Assembly: GCA_026707585.1 (NCBI GenBank)
Contig: JAPOWQ010000006.1
Coordinates: 62,001 to 126,000 of the forward strand
DNA length: 64,000 nt
Direction: 5' to 3'
From: Chloroflexota bacterium
GTDB taxonomy: Bacteria; Chloroflexota; UBA11872
In this document: positions 1 through 9,552 of the stretch, piece after piece
Numbering within the stretch: position 1 is the stretch's first letter
Layout of the letters: every line of letters starts with the position of its first letter
Notes under the pieces: model-generated
What the model was told of the DNA's origin: nothing
Database searches by the model: none
Seen by the model: only the letters and a program-made list of their open reading frames with translations
Translations under genes and position numbers: made by a program

Positions 1-1
1 C

Positions 2-712
2 CTGAAGGAACGGATGAGCCAACGCCGGCTCGAGGCGCTGCTGGAGAGCCTGGAGTCGACGGTGCGCCGACTGTCCTGGAACCCGGACGAGACGCCCTGG
101 GCCAGCTACGGGGACCAGTCGAGCTACAGCGACGCCGGGCAAGCGGACAAGGAACGGCTGGTAGCCGACTACCTGGCGCAGGCGGACGCCAAGTCGGTAT
201 GGGATTTGGGCGGAAATGTTGGGATCTTCAGCCGGATCGCGGCGGCCAAAGACGTTCCGGTGGTGTCGATCGACAGCGATCCGGGCGCAATCGATCTCAA
301 CTACCGTCGGATGGCTGAGAGCGGTGAGCGAACCATATATCCGATCGTGGCAGATCTCACGAGCCCGAGCCCGGCGCTGGGTTGGGCGAATCGTGAGGTC
401 AACTCGCTGACCGAGCGGGGACCGGCAGGCCTGGTAATGGCGCTGGCGCTGGTTCACCACCTGGCCATCGGCAACAACACACACTTCGAGCGGCTGGCCC
501 GGTTCTTTGGCGGGCTGGGGCGCCGGCTGCTGATCGAATTCGTGCCGCCGGACGATGCAATGGTGCTGCGCCTGCTGGCGATGCGGAATCACACGTTTCC
601 GTGGTACACGCAGGGGGAATTCGAAGCGGCATTTGGTCGGCGCTTCTGGATTGAGCGTTCGGATGGCATTGCCGACTCGAAGCGTCGGCTGTATCTGATG
701 GAGTCGATGTAG
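2..712 (+). CDS. class I SAM-dependent methyltransferase (5'-truncated by window edge)
   Basis: VWDLGGNVGIFSRIAA and SIDSDPGAIDLNYRR motif-I/II-like sequences; reading frame stays open upstream of the ATG at 14 (..LKERMSQRR), so the gene probably begins outside the window. Confidence 0.75.
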   Translation: MKERMSQRRLEALLESLESTVRRLSWNPDETPWASYGDQSSYSDAGQADKERLVADYLAQADAKSVWDLGGNVGIFSRIAAAKDVPVVSIDSDPGAIDLNYRRMAESGERTIYPIVADLTSPSPALGWANREVNSLTERGPAGLVMALALVHHLAIGNNTHFERLARFFGGLGRRLLIEFVPPDDAMVLRLLAMRNHTFPWYTQGEFEAAFGRRFWIERSDGIADSKRRLYLMESM

Positions 713-825
713 CGGTCGACTGGTTCGGACGCGGAAGGGGCACCGGCGACCGCTGCATCCTTGCCGTCCGACGCCGGCTTCGCCCGCCTATGCTGCTTGG
801 AACAACGATTTCGTGGCATTGACGG

Positions 826-3099
826 ATGCGGGTGTCCAGGGCCGATTCCCTAGTCGACCGTCGTCGCTTTCTTTGGGCCAGTGCCTTGGCCGCAGGTGGG
901 CTGGCGCTCACCGTGGACGGTCGAACAGTGCTGGGTGCGCAGCAGACGCTGCCACCAAACGCGATCGAGACGGACCACGGGGCATTCTTTCCGAGCAGCA
1001 GCGGGACGACGGGATTCCATGTCCGGGATATCTCGGGTGGGCCGAGTTTCTGGTCGTTTTATGACGCCGCCGGCGGTCATTCGTGGTACGGCCCGCCGAT
1101 CAGCCGGGTGTGGGAGGCCGCAGGTAGCTGGTACCAGCTTTTTGCATGCGCGTTGTTCGTGCAGTCGAGGGAGGGCGGGGGACCGGGGCTGGCGCCGATG
1201 GTTGAGTTGATCGTCGGCGGGCCGCCGGTGTCCAGCAGCTTTTCGAATGTGACCAAGCTGGAGTTCGACGGCTGGCCCAGATACGGCAGCGGCCCGCGCG
1301 TGCATGGACCCATTCAGACGTTCATCGCCAACCGCTCTGCGTTGCAGACGGGCGCGGCTCGCTCCGAGCCACGCCGTGCCTTTGGCCATGTCCGCAACCT
1401 GTTCGCGAATGTGGGGCTAGAGCAGGCTGGGGGAAGCGTCCGACTTGGCGTATTGGGCCAGCGCTACCGGGCGTACTTCGAAGGCACGCCCAGCTGGCTG
1501 CCGGCCGCGGCCACCATGCCAGAGCGATTCGCTGTGGGCGCCCAGACGGAGAGCGTCGCGGCCGGCACCCCGGTTGGTACTCCAGTCGGCGCCCTGGGCA
1601 GGGTGTCGGGCGACCTGGCCGGGCTGGCGGAAGGCCTTGACCGCGGCTTTGGCTGCACGCTGGGCAGCGAGCCCGGACGGGCCGGCGGCGTGGCGCACAT
1701 GAACGGGCTGGGCCTGTCGTGGAGCCGCGAGCAGTTTCTGTGGAACACCCTGCGGGGCTATGACCCTCAGGCCCTGCCCACCATCGCCACCGACCGCAAC
1801 TTTCGGGTGGCCAAGGAGATCGTGGGGCTGCTCCAGTTCACGCCCGCGTACGCCGGCGGAGGGCTTGGCGCCCCAGCCAAATACAACCCCGCGCACGGGC
1901 TGCACCTGCCGGCCGGACATTCGCAGAACCACTTTGGGCAGTTCGTGCGCGGCCTTGTGGCGAGCCGCAAGCCTCTGCCGGGAGGCGCTACGGCGTCAGG
2001 TCTGAATCCAATCAGCCGCTGGATTCCGTGGAACGAGCCGGACATTTGCCGCCCCCGGATGCCGGGCTACGCCTGGGGCGGCGTTGCTCACACGCGCTGG
2101 GTCAACCGCACCGGTGGATCCGGGCCGGCCGCCTACGGCGAGATAGACGAGGCGGGGCGGCGACAGCGGCTCTATCGCCTGGTGCAGGTGGCCTTTGACG
2201 CCATAGCCGCCGCCGATCCGAACGCGCGGTTGATTTTCCCCTCGCTGAGCCTGGTGGACACCATTTGCGACAACTCCGACCGGCGCATGGCGTTCTGGGA
2301 CGGATGGACCGGCTTCCTGGCTGGCCAGCACAACCGTGAGGCCCTGGTGCGCAACAGCTTCTACTTTCACGACGTCTCGCTGACGTTGCACAAGGAGCCG
2401 GAACGGGTTGCCGAGATCGTTAGCAGGTACCGCACGGCGCTGGACAACCTGTCGGCAGCGGTGGGTGCACAGGACCCGCTGGCCGGGCAGCGCAAGATCA
2501 TCCTGATGGAGCTGGGGCTGCAGGATGACCCCGGGCTGGGCGCGTACTTCAATGACGAGGACGTGGCGCACTTCACTATTCAAGCCGTGGCCAACGCCTT
2601 TTACGCCGGCGCCGACGAGATTGCGTTCCACAAGCTCGTGGACTACCCGCTGTCCAGCCTGGCCGGTGAGGGGGCGCGAACGGCGGTGCGGTACATGTCG
2701 CACGTGACACGGCAGCATCCCGACCGGCGCAAGTGGCCAGACATTAGCGGCGAACGGGCGGCCAACGCGTACTTCGGGCCGGTTCGGATCGATCTTCCAG
2801 GCCCGGGGTTTGTGACGAGTGTGATCTACAACCGCCAGCGGCAGCCGCTCGACCTGACGCTCACGCTGAGTCCAGCCGACGCCGCAGCCGACCCGGTCAT
2901 CCACCTGGCCGACCACGCCGGCCGCGAGCGCACGCTGGAACCAGGGGTCTACCGGTTGACCCTGCAGCCGCCGCGCAGCACATTCAATGCCTACGGCAAG
3001 AACTGGGCCTGGGTGGGGGGCGGCACGCACGTTCTCCGCTACTCGGACACGGTGAGCCTGGCGACGGACCCGGCGATTCCGGAAACGGCGGATTACTGA
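826..3099 (+). CDS. Tat-exported glycoside-hydrolase-like protein (clan GH-A-like TIM barrel)
   Basis: Twin-arginine leader DRRRFLWASALAAGGLAL; WNEPDI (Asn-Glu-Pro acid/base signature) and later IILMELGLQ (possible nucleophile strand). Confidence 0.6.
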   Translation: MRVSRADSLVDRRRFLWASALAAGGLALTVDGRTVLGAQQTLPPNAIETDHGAFFPSSSGTTGFHVRDISGGPSFWSFYDAAGGHSWYGPPISRVWEAAGSWYQLFACALFVQSREGGGPGLAPMVELIVGGPPVSSSFSNVTKLEFDGWPRYGSGPRVHGPIQTFIANRSALQTGAARSEPRRAFGHVRNLFANVGLEQAGGSVRLGVLGQRYRAYFEGTPSWLPAAATMPERFAVGAQTESVAAGTPVGTPVGALGRVSGDLAGLAEGLDRGFGCTLGSEPGRAGGVAHMNGLGLSWSREQFLWNTLRGYDPQALPTIATDRNFRVAKEIVGLLQFTPAYAGGGLGAPAKYNPAHGLHLPAGHSQNHFGQFVRGLVASRKPLPGGATASGLNPISRWIPWNEPDICRPRMPGYAWGGVAHTRWVNRTGGSGPAAYGEIDEAGRRQRLYRLVQVAFDAIAAADPNARLIFPSLSLVDTICDNSDRRMAFWDGWTGFLAGQHNREALVRNSFYFHDVSLTLHKEPERVAEIVSRYRTALDNLSAAVGAQDPLAGQRKIILMELGLQDDPGLGAYFNDEDVAHFTIQAVANAFYAGADEIAFHKLVDYPLSSLAGEGARTAVRYMSHVTRQHPDRRKWPDISGERAANAYFGPVRIDLPGPGFVTSVIYNRQRQPLDLTLTLSPADAAADPVIHLADHAGRERTLEPGVYRLTLQPPRSTFNAYGKNWAWVGGGTHVLRYSDTVSLATDPAIPETADY

Positions 3100-3264
3100 G
3101 CGATTCCAGCCGGAACCTGAGCGGCCTGGGCACAGTTTGCCCGGGCAAACAGACGAGCGCGCGTCGTGTTCGCGATGTGTCGCGATCTGAGCGCTGGTGA
3201 GCTGGTCGGTCGATTGGACGCATACGAGAATCGGCAGCCGCGGCGTGTGCGGAGGCGTGACGTG

Positions 3265-4011
3265 ATGGACGTTGAGCGTACGGTCGTCAACGAGTGCGAG
3301 GCGATGTTTATTCCGGCCGGCGGGTCCGACCGCTCCGTAGCCGTTGGTCTGCTGCTTGCCGGCTTGCAGTCGTCCACGCTCCTTCGCATGTTCCCTGCCT
3401 GGACCGAAGCGTGGCAGGCGGCCGGGTTCGCCATTGCGTCATACGACTTCAATGACGATCGCTACACCTGGGGCGCGGACGCGGGAGTCGCAACCTTCAC
3501 CGGGCTATTGGAGGAGGCGCGCCAACGGTGGTCAGTCCGGCGCCCCATTGTTTGCGGCTCCTCGCGCGGGGGGCTGACCGCGTTGGTGTGGGCGCACCGC
3601 AATCCGGGCGTGCCGGCGGCCTGGTTCGGGATGAATCCGGTGATGAACCTGGGGCCGTTTTACGAGCTGGAGGGCCGGGCTCAGTCGCTCAATGCGGCGC
3701 ACGGCATCCGGACGGAGGGCGAACTCCTTCGGGACGTCTGCCCGCGGGCGAATCCGGTGGACCTGGCGGCCGATCTCGCCTGGTTGCCCATGCGCACCTG
3801 GCAGGGGCTCGACGACGAGGTGACGCCGCCGAGCGAGCTTGAGACGTTCGATGCGGCAATTCGGAAGGCCGCTGGGTCGCATTCAATCATCTATGGACCA
3901 GGCGGCCATGCGACCGCGGAGGGGCCGCGCGATCAGTTTGACGCCAGCGCCCAGCTTGCATTCGCGCAGTGGGCCGAAAGTGGCGGCGCGAACGCCTTGA
4001 GTCCGGACTAG
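3265..4011 (+). CDS. alpha/beta hydrolase-like protein
   Basis: GSSRGG nucleophile-elbow-like motif, late GPGGHATAEG His; ATG at 3265 preferred over the track start 3166. Confidence 0.6.
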   Translation: MDVERTVVNECEAMFIPAGGSDRSVAVGLLLAGLQSSTLLRMFPAWTEAWQAAGFAIASYDFNDDRYTWGADAGVATFTGLLEEARQRWSVRRPIVCGSSRGGLTALVWAHRNPGVPAAWFGMNPVMNLGPFYELEGRAQSLNAAHGIRTEGELLRDVCPRANPVDLAADLAWLPMRTWQGLDDEVTPPSELETFDAAIRKAAGSHSIIYGPGGHATAEGPRDQFDASAQLAFAQWAESGGANALSPD

Positions 4012-4304
4012 GCGCGAAAGGTGCGCTGGCGGCCGCTGAAGCCTTCGCGGTCGGCGCGCTGGCCGCCGACGAGGGCGCGCCAGAGCCAGACGCGGCGGGG
4101 GGTGCCGGCGTCGTCGCGTTCGACGCGAACCCGGACCCCGCGGCCCCACATGGCGTCCTCGCCGAACAGGCGGGCAAGGGTGGCTTCCAGGTCGGCTCGC
4201 AGCGCGCCAACATCGTCCTCCGAGGTCACGTCCACGGCGTGGCGGTGTTCGGGGTGGTCGTAGAGGCCACGGACGATCGGCTCGAGGTCGCGTTCGGCGG
4301 TCAT
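4008..4304 (-). CDS. hypothetical protein (98 aa)
   Basis: Open frame with G/C-rich third positions, convergent 4-bp overlap with the hydrolase. Confidence 0.45.
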   Translation of the reverse strand: MTAERDLEPIVRGLYDHPEHRHAVDVTSEDDVGALRADLEATLARLFGEDAMWGRGVRVRVERDDAGTPRRVWLWRALVGGQRADREGFSGRQRTFRA

Positions 4305-4427
4305 GGGCGGTCAGGGTTTCAGCCAGGATTGTGCCGGGAGGGATGGTAGCAAGGACGCCGTGCGCACGGTCGCTTAGCATGGCTGCGTCCAGACCTGGTC
4401 GGCGTTGAGGGTGAAGGGACGGGCCGC

Positions 4428-5480
4428 ATGTACGACGCCAACAAGCGCCGCGTGCCGGTGGACGTGCTGACGGCGTTCACGCGCGATCTGCTGGAGCGGC
4501 ACGGGATGTCGAGGGAGCACGCGGAGATCATGACCGCGAACCTGGTGGAGGCGGACATGCGGGGCGTGACCTCGCACGGCCACTGGCTGCTGCGGCGCTA
4601 CTCGGGCTCGCTGGACACGGGCGAGATGAATGCTCGGCCCAATGTGCGCGTGGTTCGCGAGACGGCCGCGACGGTGCTGGTGGACGGAGACTTCGCCCCA
4701 GGCCATGTGGCGGGCGCGTTGACGATGCGGGCGGTGATCGAGAAGGCGCGCGAGGCCGGCGCGGCGACCGGAATCACGCGCCGCAGCCGGCATTTCGGGG
4801 CGGCGGCGCACTTTGCGCTGATGGCCGTGCCACACGACATGGCGGGGTACGCCACGACCAACGCAGGGCCGACGATGTTCGCGTTTGGGGGCCGCGAGCG
4901 GGTGGTGGGGAACAACCCGATCGCCTATGCCATCCCGGCCGGTCGCGAGCGGCCGCTGGTGCTGGACATGGCAATGTCGATGTCGGCGAACAGCCGCATC
5001 GCCATCTTCGAGCGCCTGGGCCAGCAGATTCCCGAGGGATGGGCACTGGACAATCGAGGGCTGCCTACCACCGACCCCAAAGCGTTTGCCGACAACGGGG
5101 CCGGCGCACCTATCGGAGGACCGAAGGGCATCGGGCTGGCTCAAGTCGTCGATGCGATGACCGGCGTCCTGTCGGGATCGGGTTTCAGTCGTTCGGTGGG
5201 CCGGGTGGACGGCGACGAAGGGGCGATTTCACACACGTTCCAAGCCACGGACATTGCCGCATTCATACCGGTGGAGACGTTCAAGGCACGGATGGACGCG
5301 CAGATCGAGCAGTTCAAAGAATCAGCCAGGGCAGAGGGCGTTAAGGAGCTTGTGGTGGCGGGCGAGCTTGAGTGGCGGACGTACGACGAGGCGATGACCG
5401 AGGGCGTGGCCTTGCTGGAGCCGATCATCGCCGATCTGAACGCCGTCGCGGCGAGCAAGGGAGCTCCGACGCGGCTCTAG
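4428..5480 (+). CDS. Ldh_2 family (malate/L-lactate/ureidoglycolate dehydrogenase-like) oxidoreductase
   Basis: N-terminal EADMRGVTSHGHWLLRRY and NNPIAYAIPA signatures of the family. Confidence 0.85.
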   Translation: MYDANKRRVPVDVLTAFTRDLLERHGMSREHAEIMTANLVEADMRGVTSHGHWLLRRYSGSLDTGEMNARPNVRVVRETAATVLVDGDFAPGHVAGALTMRAVIEKAREAGAATGITRRSRHFGAAAHFALMAVPHDMAGYATTNAGPTMFAFGGRERVVGNNPIAYAIPAGRERPLVLDMAMSMSANSRIAIFERLGQQIPEGWALDNRGLPTTDPKAFADNGAGAPIGGPKGIGLAQVVDAMTGVLSGSGFSRSVGRVDGDEGAISHTFQATDIAAFIPVETFKARMDAQIEQFKESARAEGVKELVVAGELEWRTYDEAMTEGVALLEPIIADLNAVAASKGAPTRL

Positions 5481-5492
5481 TCGATCGCCGAG

Positions 5493-6380
5493 TCAGGCTA
5501 CGGCGACGGGTTCAGGCTCCGGCTCGTAGGCCTCGATAAGCTCAATGACCTGGCGAGTAACGCGTGCCGGGGTCGAGGCACCGGCGGTGACGCCCACGCG
5601 CATGCCGGGCTTGAACCAGCCAAGGTCAACGTCGTCCGCGCTGTCCACCAGGAAGGCCGGGGTCTGCTTGACGTTGCGCACGACCTCGACAAGCCGGTGA
5701 GAGTTGGAACTTCGATCGCTGCCGACCACGATGACCAGATCGCAGACCTCGGCCGCCTCCACCGCGGCTTCCTGCCGGTCCTGGGTTGCCAGGCAGATGT
5801 CATTGTGGACTTCGACCTGGGGATACTTGGCAACGACGGCGTCGATGACGTCCTGGGTGTCCCAGATGCTGAGCGTCGTTTGGGTGGTGACGGCCAGAAG
5901 GTCGTTGTCCAGGTCCAGCGCGGCGACATCCTCGGGCGTGGAGACCAGGTGGACGTGGCCGGGAGCCTCACCGATGGCGCCATCGGGTTCGGGGTGGCCG
6001 CGTTTGCCGACATAGATGATCTCGTAGCCACGGGACGTGAGGTCGATGATCAGGTCGTGGGTGATGTAGACGTCGGAGCACGTGGCGTCGATGACGGTGA
6101 GCCCCTTGTCGATAGCGCGCTGCTTGACGGCGGGCGAGACGCCGTGGGCGGTGAGGATCACGGTGCCGTGCTCAATCCGATCCAAGCCGGCCATGCGGTC
6201 GTCGTAGTCGACCAACTGAACGCCGTTCTCGGCGAGCTCATTCACGACGTGCGCGTTGTGTACCAGGTAGCCCAGCATGTAGACGGGTCCCTGGTGCTGT
6301 GCGCCGGCCTCGTTGGCGAGACGAATGGCATCGACCACGCCGTGGCAGAACCCGCGGGGCGTTATGCGTAGAACGTCCAT
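5493..6380 (-). CDS. ispH: 4-hydroxy-3-methylbut-2-enyl diphosphate reductase
   Basis: ITPRGFCHGVVDAI, GYLVHNAHVV, ATCSDVYITHD, VVGSDRSSNSHRLVEV motifs with conserved Cys. Confidence 0.93.
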   Translation of the reverse strand: MDVLRITPRGFCHGVVDAIRLANEAGAQHQGPVYMLGYLVHNAHVVNELAENGVQLVDYDDRMAGLDRIEHGTVILTAHGVSPAVKQRAIDKGLTVIDATCSDVYITHDLIIDLTSRGYEIIYVGKRGHPEPDGAIGEAPGHVHLVSTPEDVAALDLDNDLLAVTTQTTLSIWDTQDVIDAVVAKYPQVEVHNDICLATQDRQEAAVEAAEVCDLVIVVGSDRSSNSHRLVEVVRNVKQTPAFLVDSADDVDLGWFKPGMRVGVTAGASTPARVTRQVIELIEAYEPEPEPVAVA

Positions 6381-6445
6381 GGATTGGTCAGGCGGTCACC
6401 GGGTAGGGCGGCTGATACAAGAATTGCACAACGAGGCGTCCGGCG

Positions 6446-8479
6446 TTAGCCCTCGGCCAGCAACTCTCGAACAACGGCAGGGTCAGCGGTCGGCAGCTTG
6501 CAGACAAAGCCGTGACAGACGTAGGCGGCAGCCCGGCCACTGAGCGGCTGGCGGTCCTTGAGCAGCGGGATCGGCGTTTCGGCGGGGTCGACCGCCGCGG
6601 CCACTACGGCGCGGGGTCGATAGGTCTCACGAACAACAGCGAGGAGGCCTTGGCGGTCGCCTTCATCGCCAACCAATGCGATGCCGGCTGGCTGGCCGCC
6701 GAGGAAGTCGGCGGCGCTGAACCATTGGGCGAAGGCGGTGGGGTAGCTGGTTGCCCCCGGGCCAACCGCAGCCAACGCCCGCTCGGCGACATCCAGATAG
6801 CGAGCCTCGCCCGTCAGTGCATGCATGCGACCCAACACGGTGCCCGCCATCGAGCCCCCAGAAGGGGTGGCGTTGTCCTGCACGTTCTTCGGGCGGGTGA
6901 CCAATGTTTCGTGGTCGTTGCTGGTGTCGAAGAAGCCCCCCTCGGGATCGTGGAAGTGTTCCAGCATGGCGTTCGAAAGTTCACGGGCGGCAATGAACCA
7001 GCGGTCGTCGAAGGTGGCCTGGTAGAGCTCCAGCAGGCCTTCGGCCAGGCAGGCGTAGTCTTCGAGGTAGGCGTTGAAGCGGGCGCGGCCGTCCTTCCAG
7101 GTACGCCAGAGCCGACCGCCCTCGCGCCAGAGTTCGATGCAACAGAACTCGGCGGCGTTGGTGGCCGCGGCGGCATAGTCGTCTCGGTCGAGCGCGCGCG
7201 CGGCTTCGGCGAAGACGGCGATCATGAGGCCGTTCCAGGCGGTGATGATCTTGTCGTCGAGCCCGGGCCGAATCCGACCCGCCCGGCGTTCGAATAGGCC
7301 AGGGAGTGCACGGTCCGTGGCGGCCTGGATCTCGGAGATTCCCACGTCGTGCTGATAGGCCAGCACGTCCAAGTCCTTGAGCCGGCGCAGGACGTTGACG
7401 CCTTCCCAGTTGCCTCGGGCCGACACGTCGTAGGTGTCGGCCACTAGCTCGGCGTCGGCGCCCAATACGTCGCGCAATTCGTCCAGCGACCAGACGTAGA
7501 ACTTGCCTTCTTCGCCCTCGGAGTCGGCGTCTAGGGTGCTGAAGAAACCGCCCTGGGGATGCGACATCTCGCGCCGCACCCAGTCCAGCGTTTCCTCAAC
7601 CACGCGGCGGTGGGCCGGATCGCGGCCAATCTGCCAGGCGTGCAGATAGACGCGGGCGAGCTGGCTGTTGTCGTAGAGCATCTTCTCGAAGTGGGGCACG
7701 TGCCAGGCGGCGTCGACGCTGTAGCGGTGGAAGCCGCCGCCGACGTGGTCGTAGATGCCGCCGCGGGCCATGCGGTGGAGGGCGCGGTCGGCGATGTCGA
7801 GCAGCAGGCCCTCGCCGGTGGCCAGGTGGCGGCGCAGCAGGAACTCAATGGCCATGGCCTGCGGAAACTTGGGCGCCTGGCCCCAGCCGCCGTGCGTGCG
7901 GTCCTCGCTGCCCGCCAGAGCCTGGGAGGCGCGACGCAGGTCGTCGTCGGTGATGGGCGCTTCCGGAAGGTCGAGGCTGTCCGCGGCCTGAATCGCTTCC
8001 GTGAGCCGCCCCGCGCCGGACTCCAGTTCGTCGCGACGGCTCGTCCAGGCGTCATGCACCGCGGTCAGCACCTGCTGGAACGACGGCATGCCGTGGCGAG
8101 GCTCGGGCGGGAAGTAGGTGCCGCCATGGAATGGCTTGCCTTCGGGCGTCATGAACACGGACATCGGCCAGCCGCCGTGGCGGGTGAGCAACTGAACCGC
8201 GGACATGTAGATCTGGTCAACGTCGGGGCGCTCTTCGCGGTCGACCTTGACGGAGATGAAGTGCTCATTGAGGACGTCCGCGGTTGCCTGGTCCTCGAAC
8301 GACTCGCGTTCCATGACGTGGCACCAGTGACAGGCGGCGTAGCCCACGCTGAGAAAAATGGGCTTGCCGGCGGCCCGGGCCTCAGCGAACGCCTCGTCGC
8401 CCCACGGGTACCAGTCCACCGGGTTGTGCTGGTGCTGGAGGAGGTAGGGGCTGGACTCGGCGGCGAGGCGGTTGGGCAT
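6446..8479 (-). CDS. thioredoxin-domain protein of the YyaL/SPATA20 (DUF255) family
   Basis: [48 protein letters not shown] at 8479. Confidence 0.92.
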   Translation of the reverse strand: MPNRLAAESSPYLLQHQHNPVDWYPWGDEAFAEARAAGKPIFLSVGYAACHWCHVMERESFEDQATADVLNEHFISVKVDREERPDVDQIYMSAVQLLTRHGGWPMSVFMTPEGKPFHGGTYFPPEPRHGMPSFQQVLTAVHDAWTSRRDELESGAGRLTEAIQAADSLDLPEAPITDDDLRRASQALAGSEDRTHGGWGQAPKFPQAMAIEFLLRRHLATGEGLLLDIADRALHRMARGGIYDHVGGGFHRYSVDAAWHVPHFEKMLYDNSQLARVYLHAWQIGRDPAHRRVVEETLDWVRREMSHPQGGFFSTLDADSEGEEGKFYVWSLDELRDVLGADAELVADTYDVSARGNWEGVNVLRRLKDLDVLAYQHDVGISEIQAATDRALPGLFERRAGRIRPGLDDKIITAWNGLMIAVFAEAARALDRDDYAAAATNAAEFCCIELWREGGRLWRTWKDGRARFNAYLEDYACLAEGLLELYQATFDDRWFIAARELSNAMLEHFHDPEGGFFDTSNDHETLVTRPKNVQDNATPSGGSMAGTVLGRMHALTGEARYLDVAERALAAVGPGATSYPTAFAQWFSAADFLGGQPAGIALVGDEGDRQGLLAVVRETYRPRAVVAAAVDPAETPIPLLKDRQPLSGRAAAYVCHGFVCKLPTADPAVVRELLAEG

Positions 8480-8577
8480 CAGGTCACGACCGTGGAGTGC
8501 GTCGGGCAATCAATTGTGAGGGCCGGACACGCTGCCGCCAACGTTTGCGCCCGGCCGGACAGCCGACACAGGCACGG

Positions 8578-9396
8578 CTAGAGCAGATCAAGCAGCTGAT
8601 CGCGCAGCCGAACCGTCTCGCTCAGCACGTCCTGGCCGTCCAGCGACAACCAGCCGACGTGCACGACCTCGAGGGCAATGATTCCGTTGTAGTCCGAGGC
8701 CTTGAGGTCGCCGACGATGCGTGCGAAGTCGATCTCGCCGTCGTCAAGCCCCGTCTGCAACTTCCCCAGGGCCGCCTGTCGGGCGTGCCAGTGGGTGCCG
8801 TGGGGGTGCATGACCGCGATCTGCTCGTAGGTCATGCCGTGAAAGACGAAGTGGGAGTGATCGACGGTGAGCGACAGCCCCGGGACTTCGTCCAACATGC
8901 GAAGCGCGAGTTCGGGGCTCCAGGTGACGCTCTCGACGTGCGGTTCGATACGTAGCCGGATCGCCCGTTCGGCGGCATGTTCGGCCAGGGGAATCAGCTG
9001 GTCGCGGCCACGCGCGAAGGCAGTCTCGGCGTCCATGCCCAACCAGTACTTGCCGGGACTGAGGGTTAGGCCGTCCAGCCCGACTTCGGCGGCGAAGTCG
9101 ATCCAGCCGGCGTAGACCTCGCGCTGGTGGACATACTCCTCTTCATCAGGGGTGTTGGTGATGTGCTTGTCGGTGGCCTGCGGGAAAGCGTCGTAGAAGC
9201 GCATGCCATAGCGCTCGCCGATGGCACGGACGCGCTCGGCTTCGCGTTGGGGATTGGCACCGACGACATCGGGATCCAGGTCGGCGCCGTTACCCAGGTC
9301 CAATACGGAGATGTCCAGCGCCCGCCAGACGCGGACGCACTCCTCGAGCTTCAGGTGCGGGGTGGAGAAGATGTGGCCGCCGAGTTCAATGGACAT
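8578..9396 (-). CDS. sugar phosphate isomerase/epimerase-like TIM barrel
   Basis: Xylose-isomerase-like TIM-barrel pattern (LRIEPHVESVTWSPELALRMLDEVPGLSLTVDHSH); start MSIELGGHIF at 9396. Confidence 0.7.
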   Translation of the reverse strand: MSIELGGHIFSTPHLKLEECVRVWRALDISVLDLGNGADLDPDVVGANPQREAERVRAIGERYGMRFYDAFPQATDKHITNTPDEEEYVHQREVYAGWIDFAAEVGLDGLTLSPGKYWLGMDAETAFARGRDQLIPLAEHAAERAIRLRIEPHVESVTWSPELALRMLDEVPGLSLTVDHSHFVFHGMTYEQIAVMHPHGTHWHARQAALGKLQTGLDDGEIDFARIVGDLKASDYNGIIALEVVHVGWLSLDGQDVLSETVRLRDQLLDLL

Positions 9397-9552
9397 GGCT
9401 GCTTCCGGGACCGAGCTTTCCGCAGTACAGCCAGCCGAGCACGTGGCTGTCAACAGCAAGGCAAAAGGATCGAACCGCGCCGCCGGTCCGTGGAATGGGG
9501 AAAGCGCGATTTCGCGCCTGGTCTCAGACATGAAGAGATCTTCCGAAGAGCG

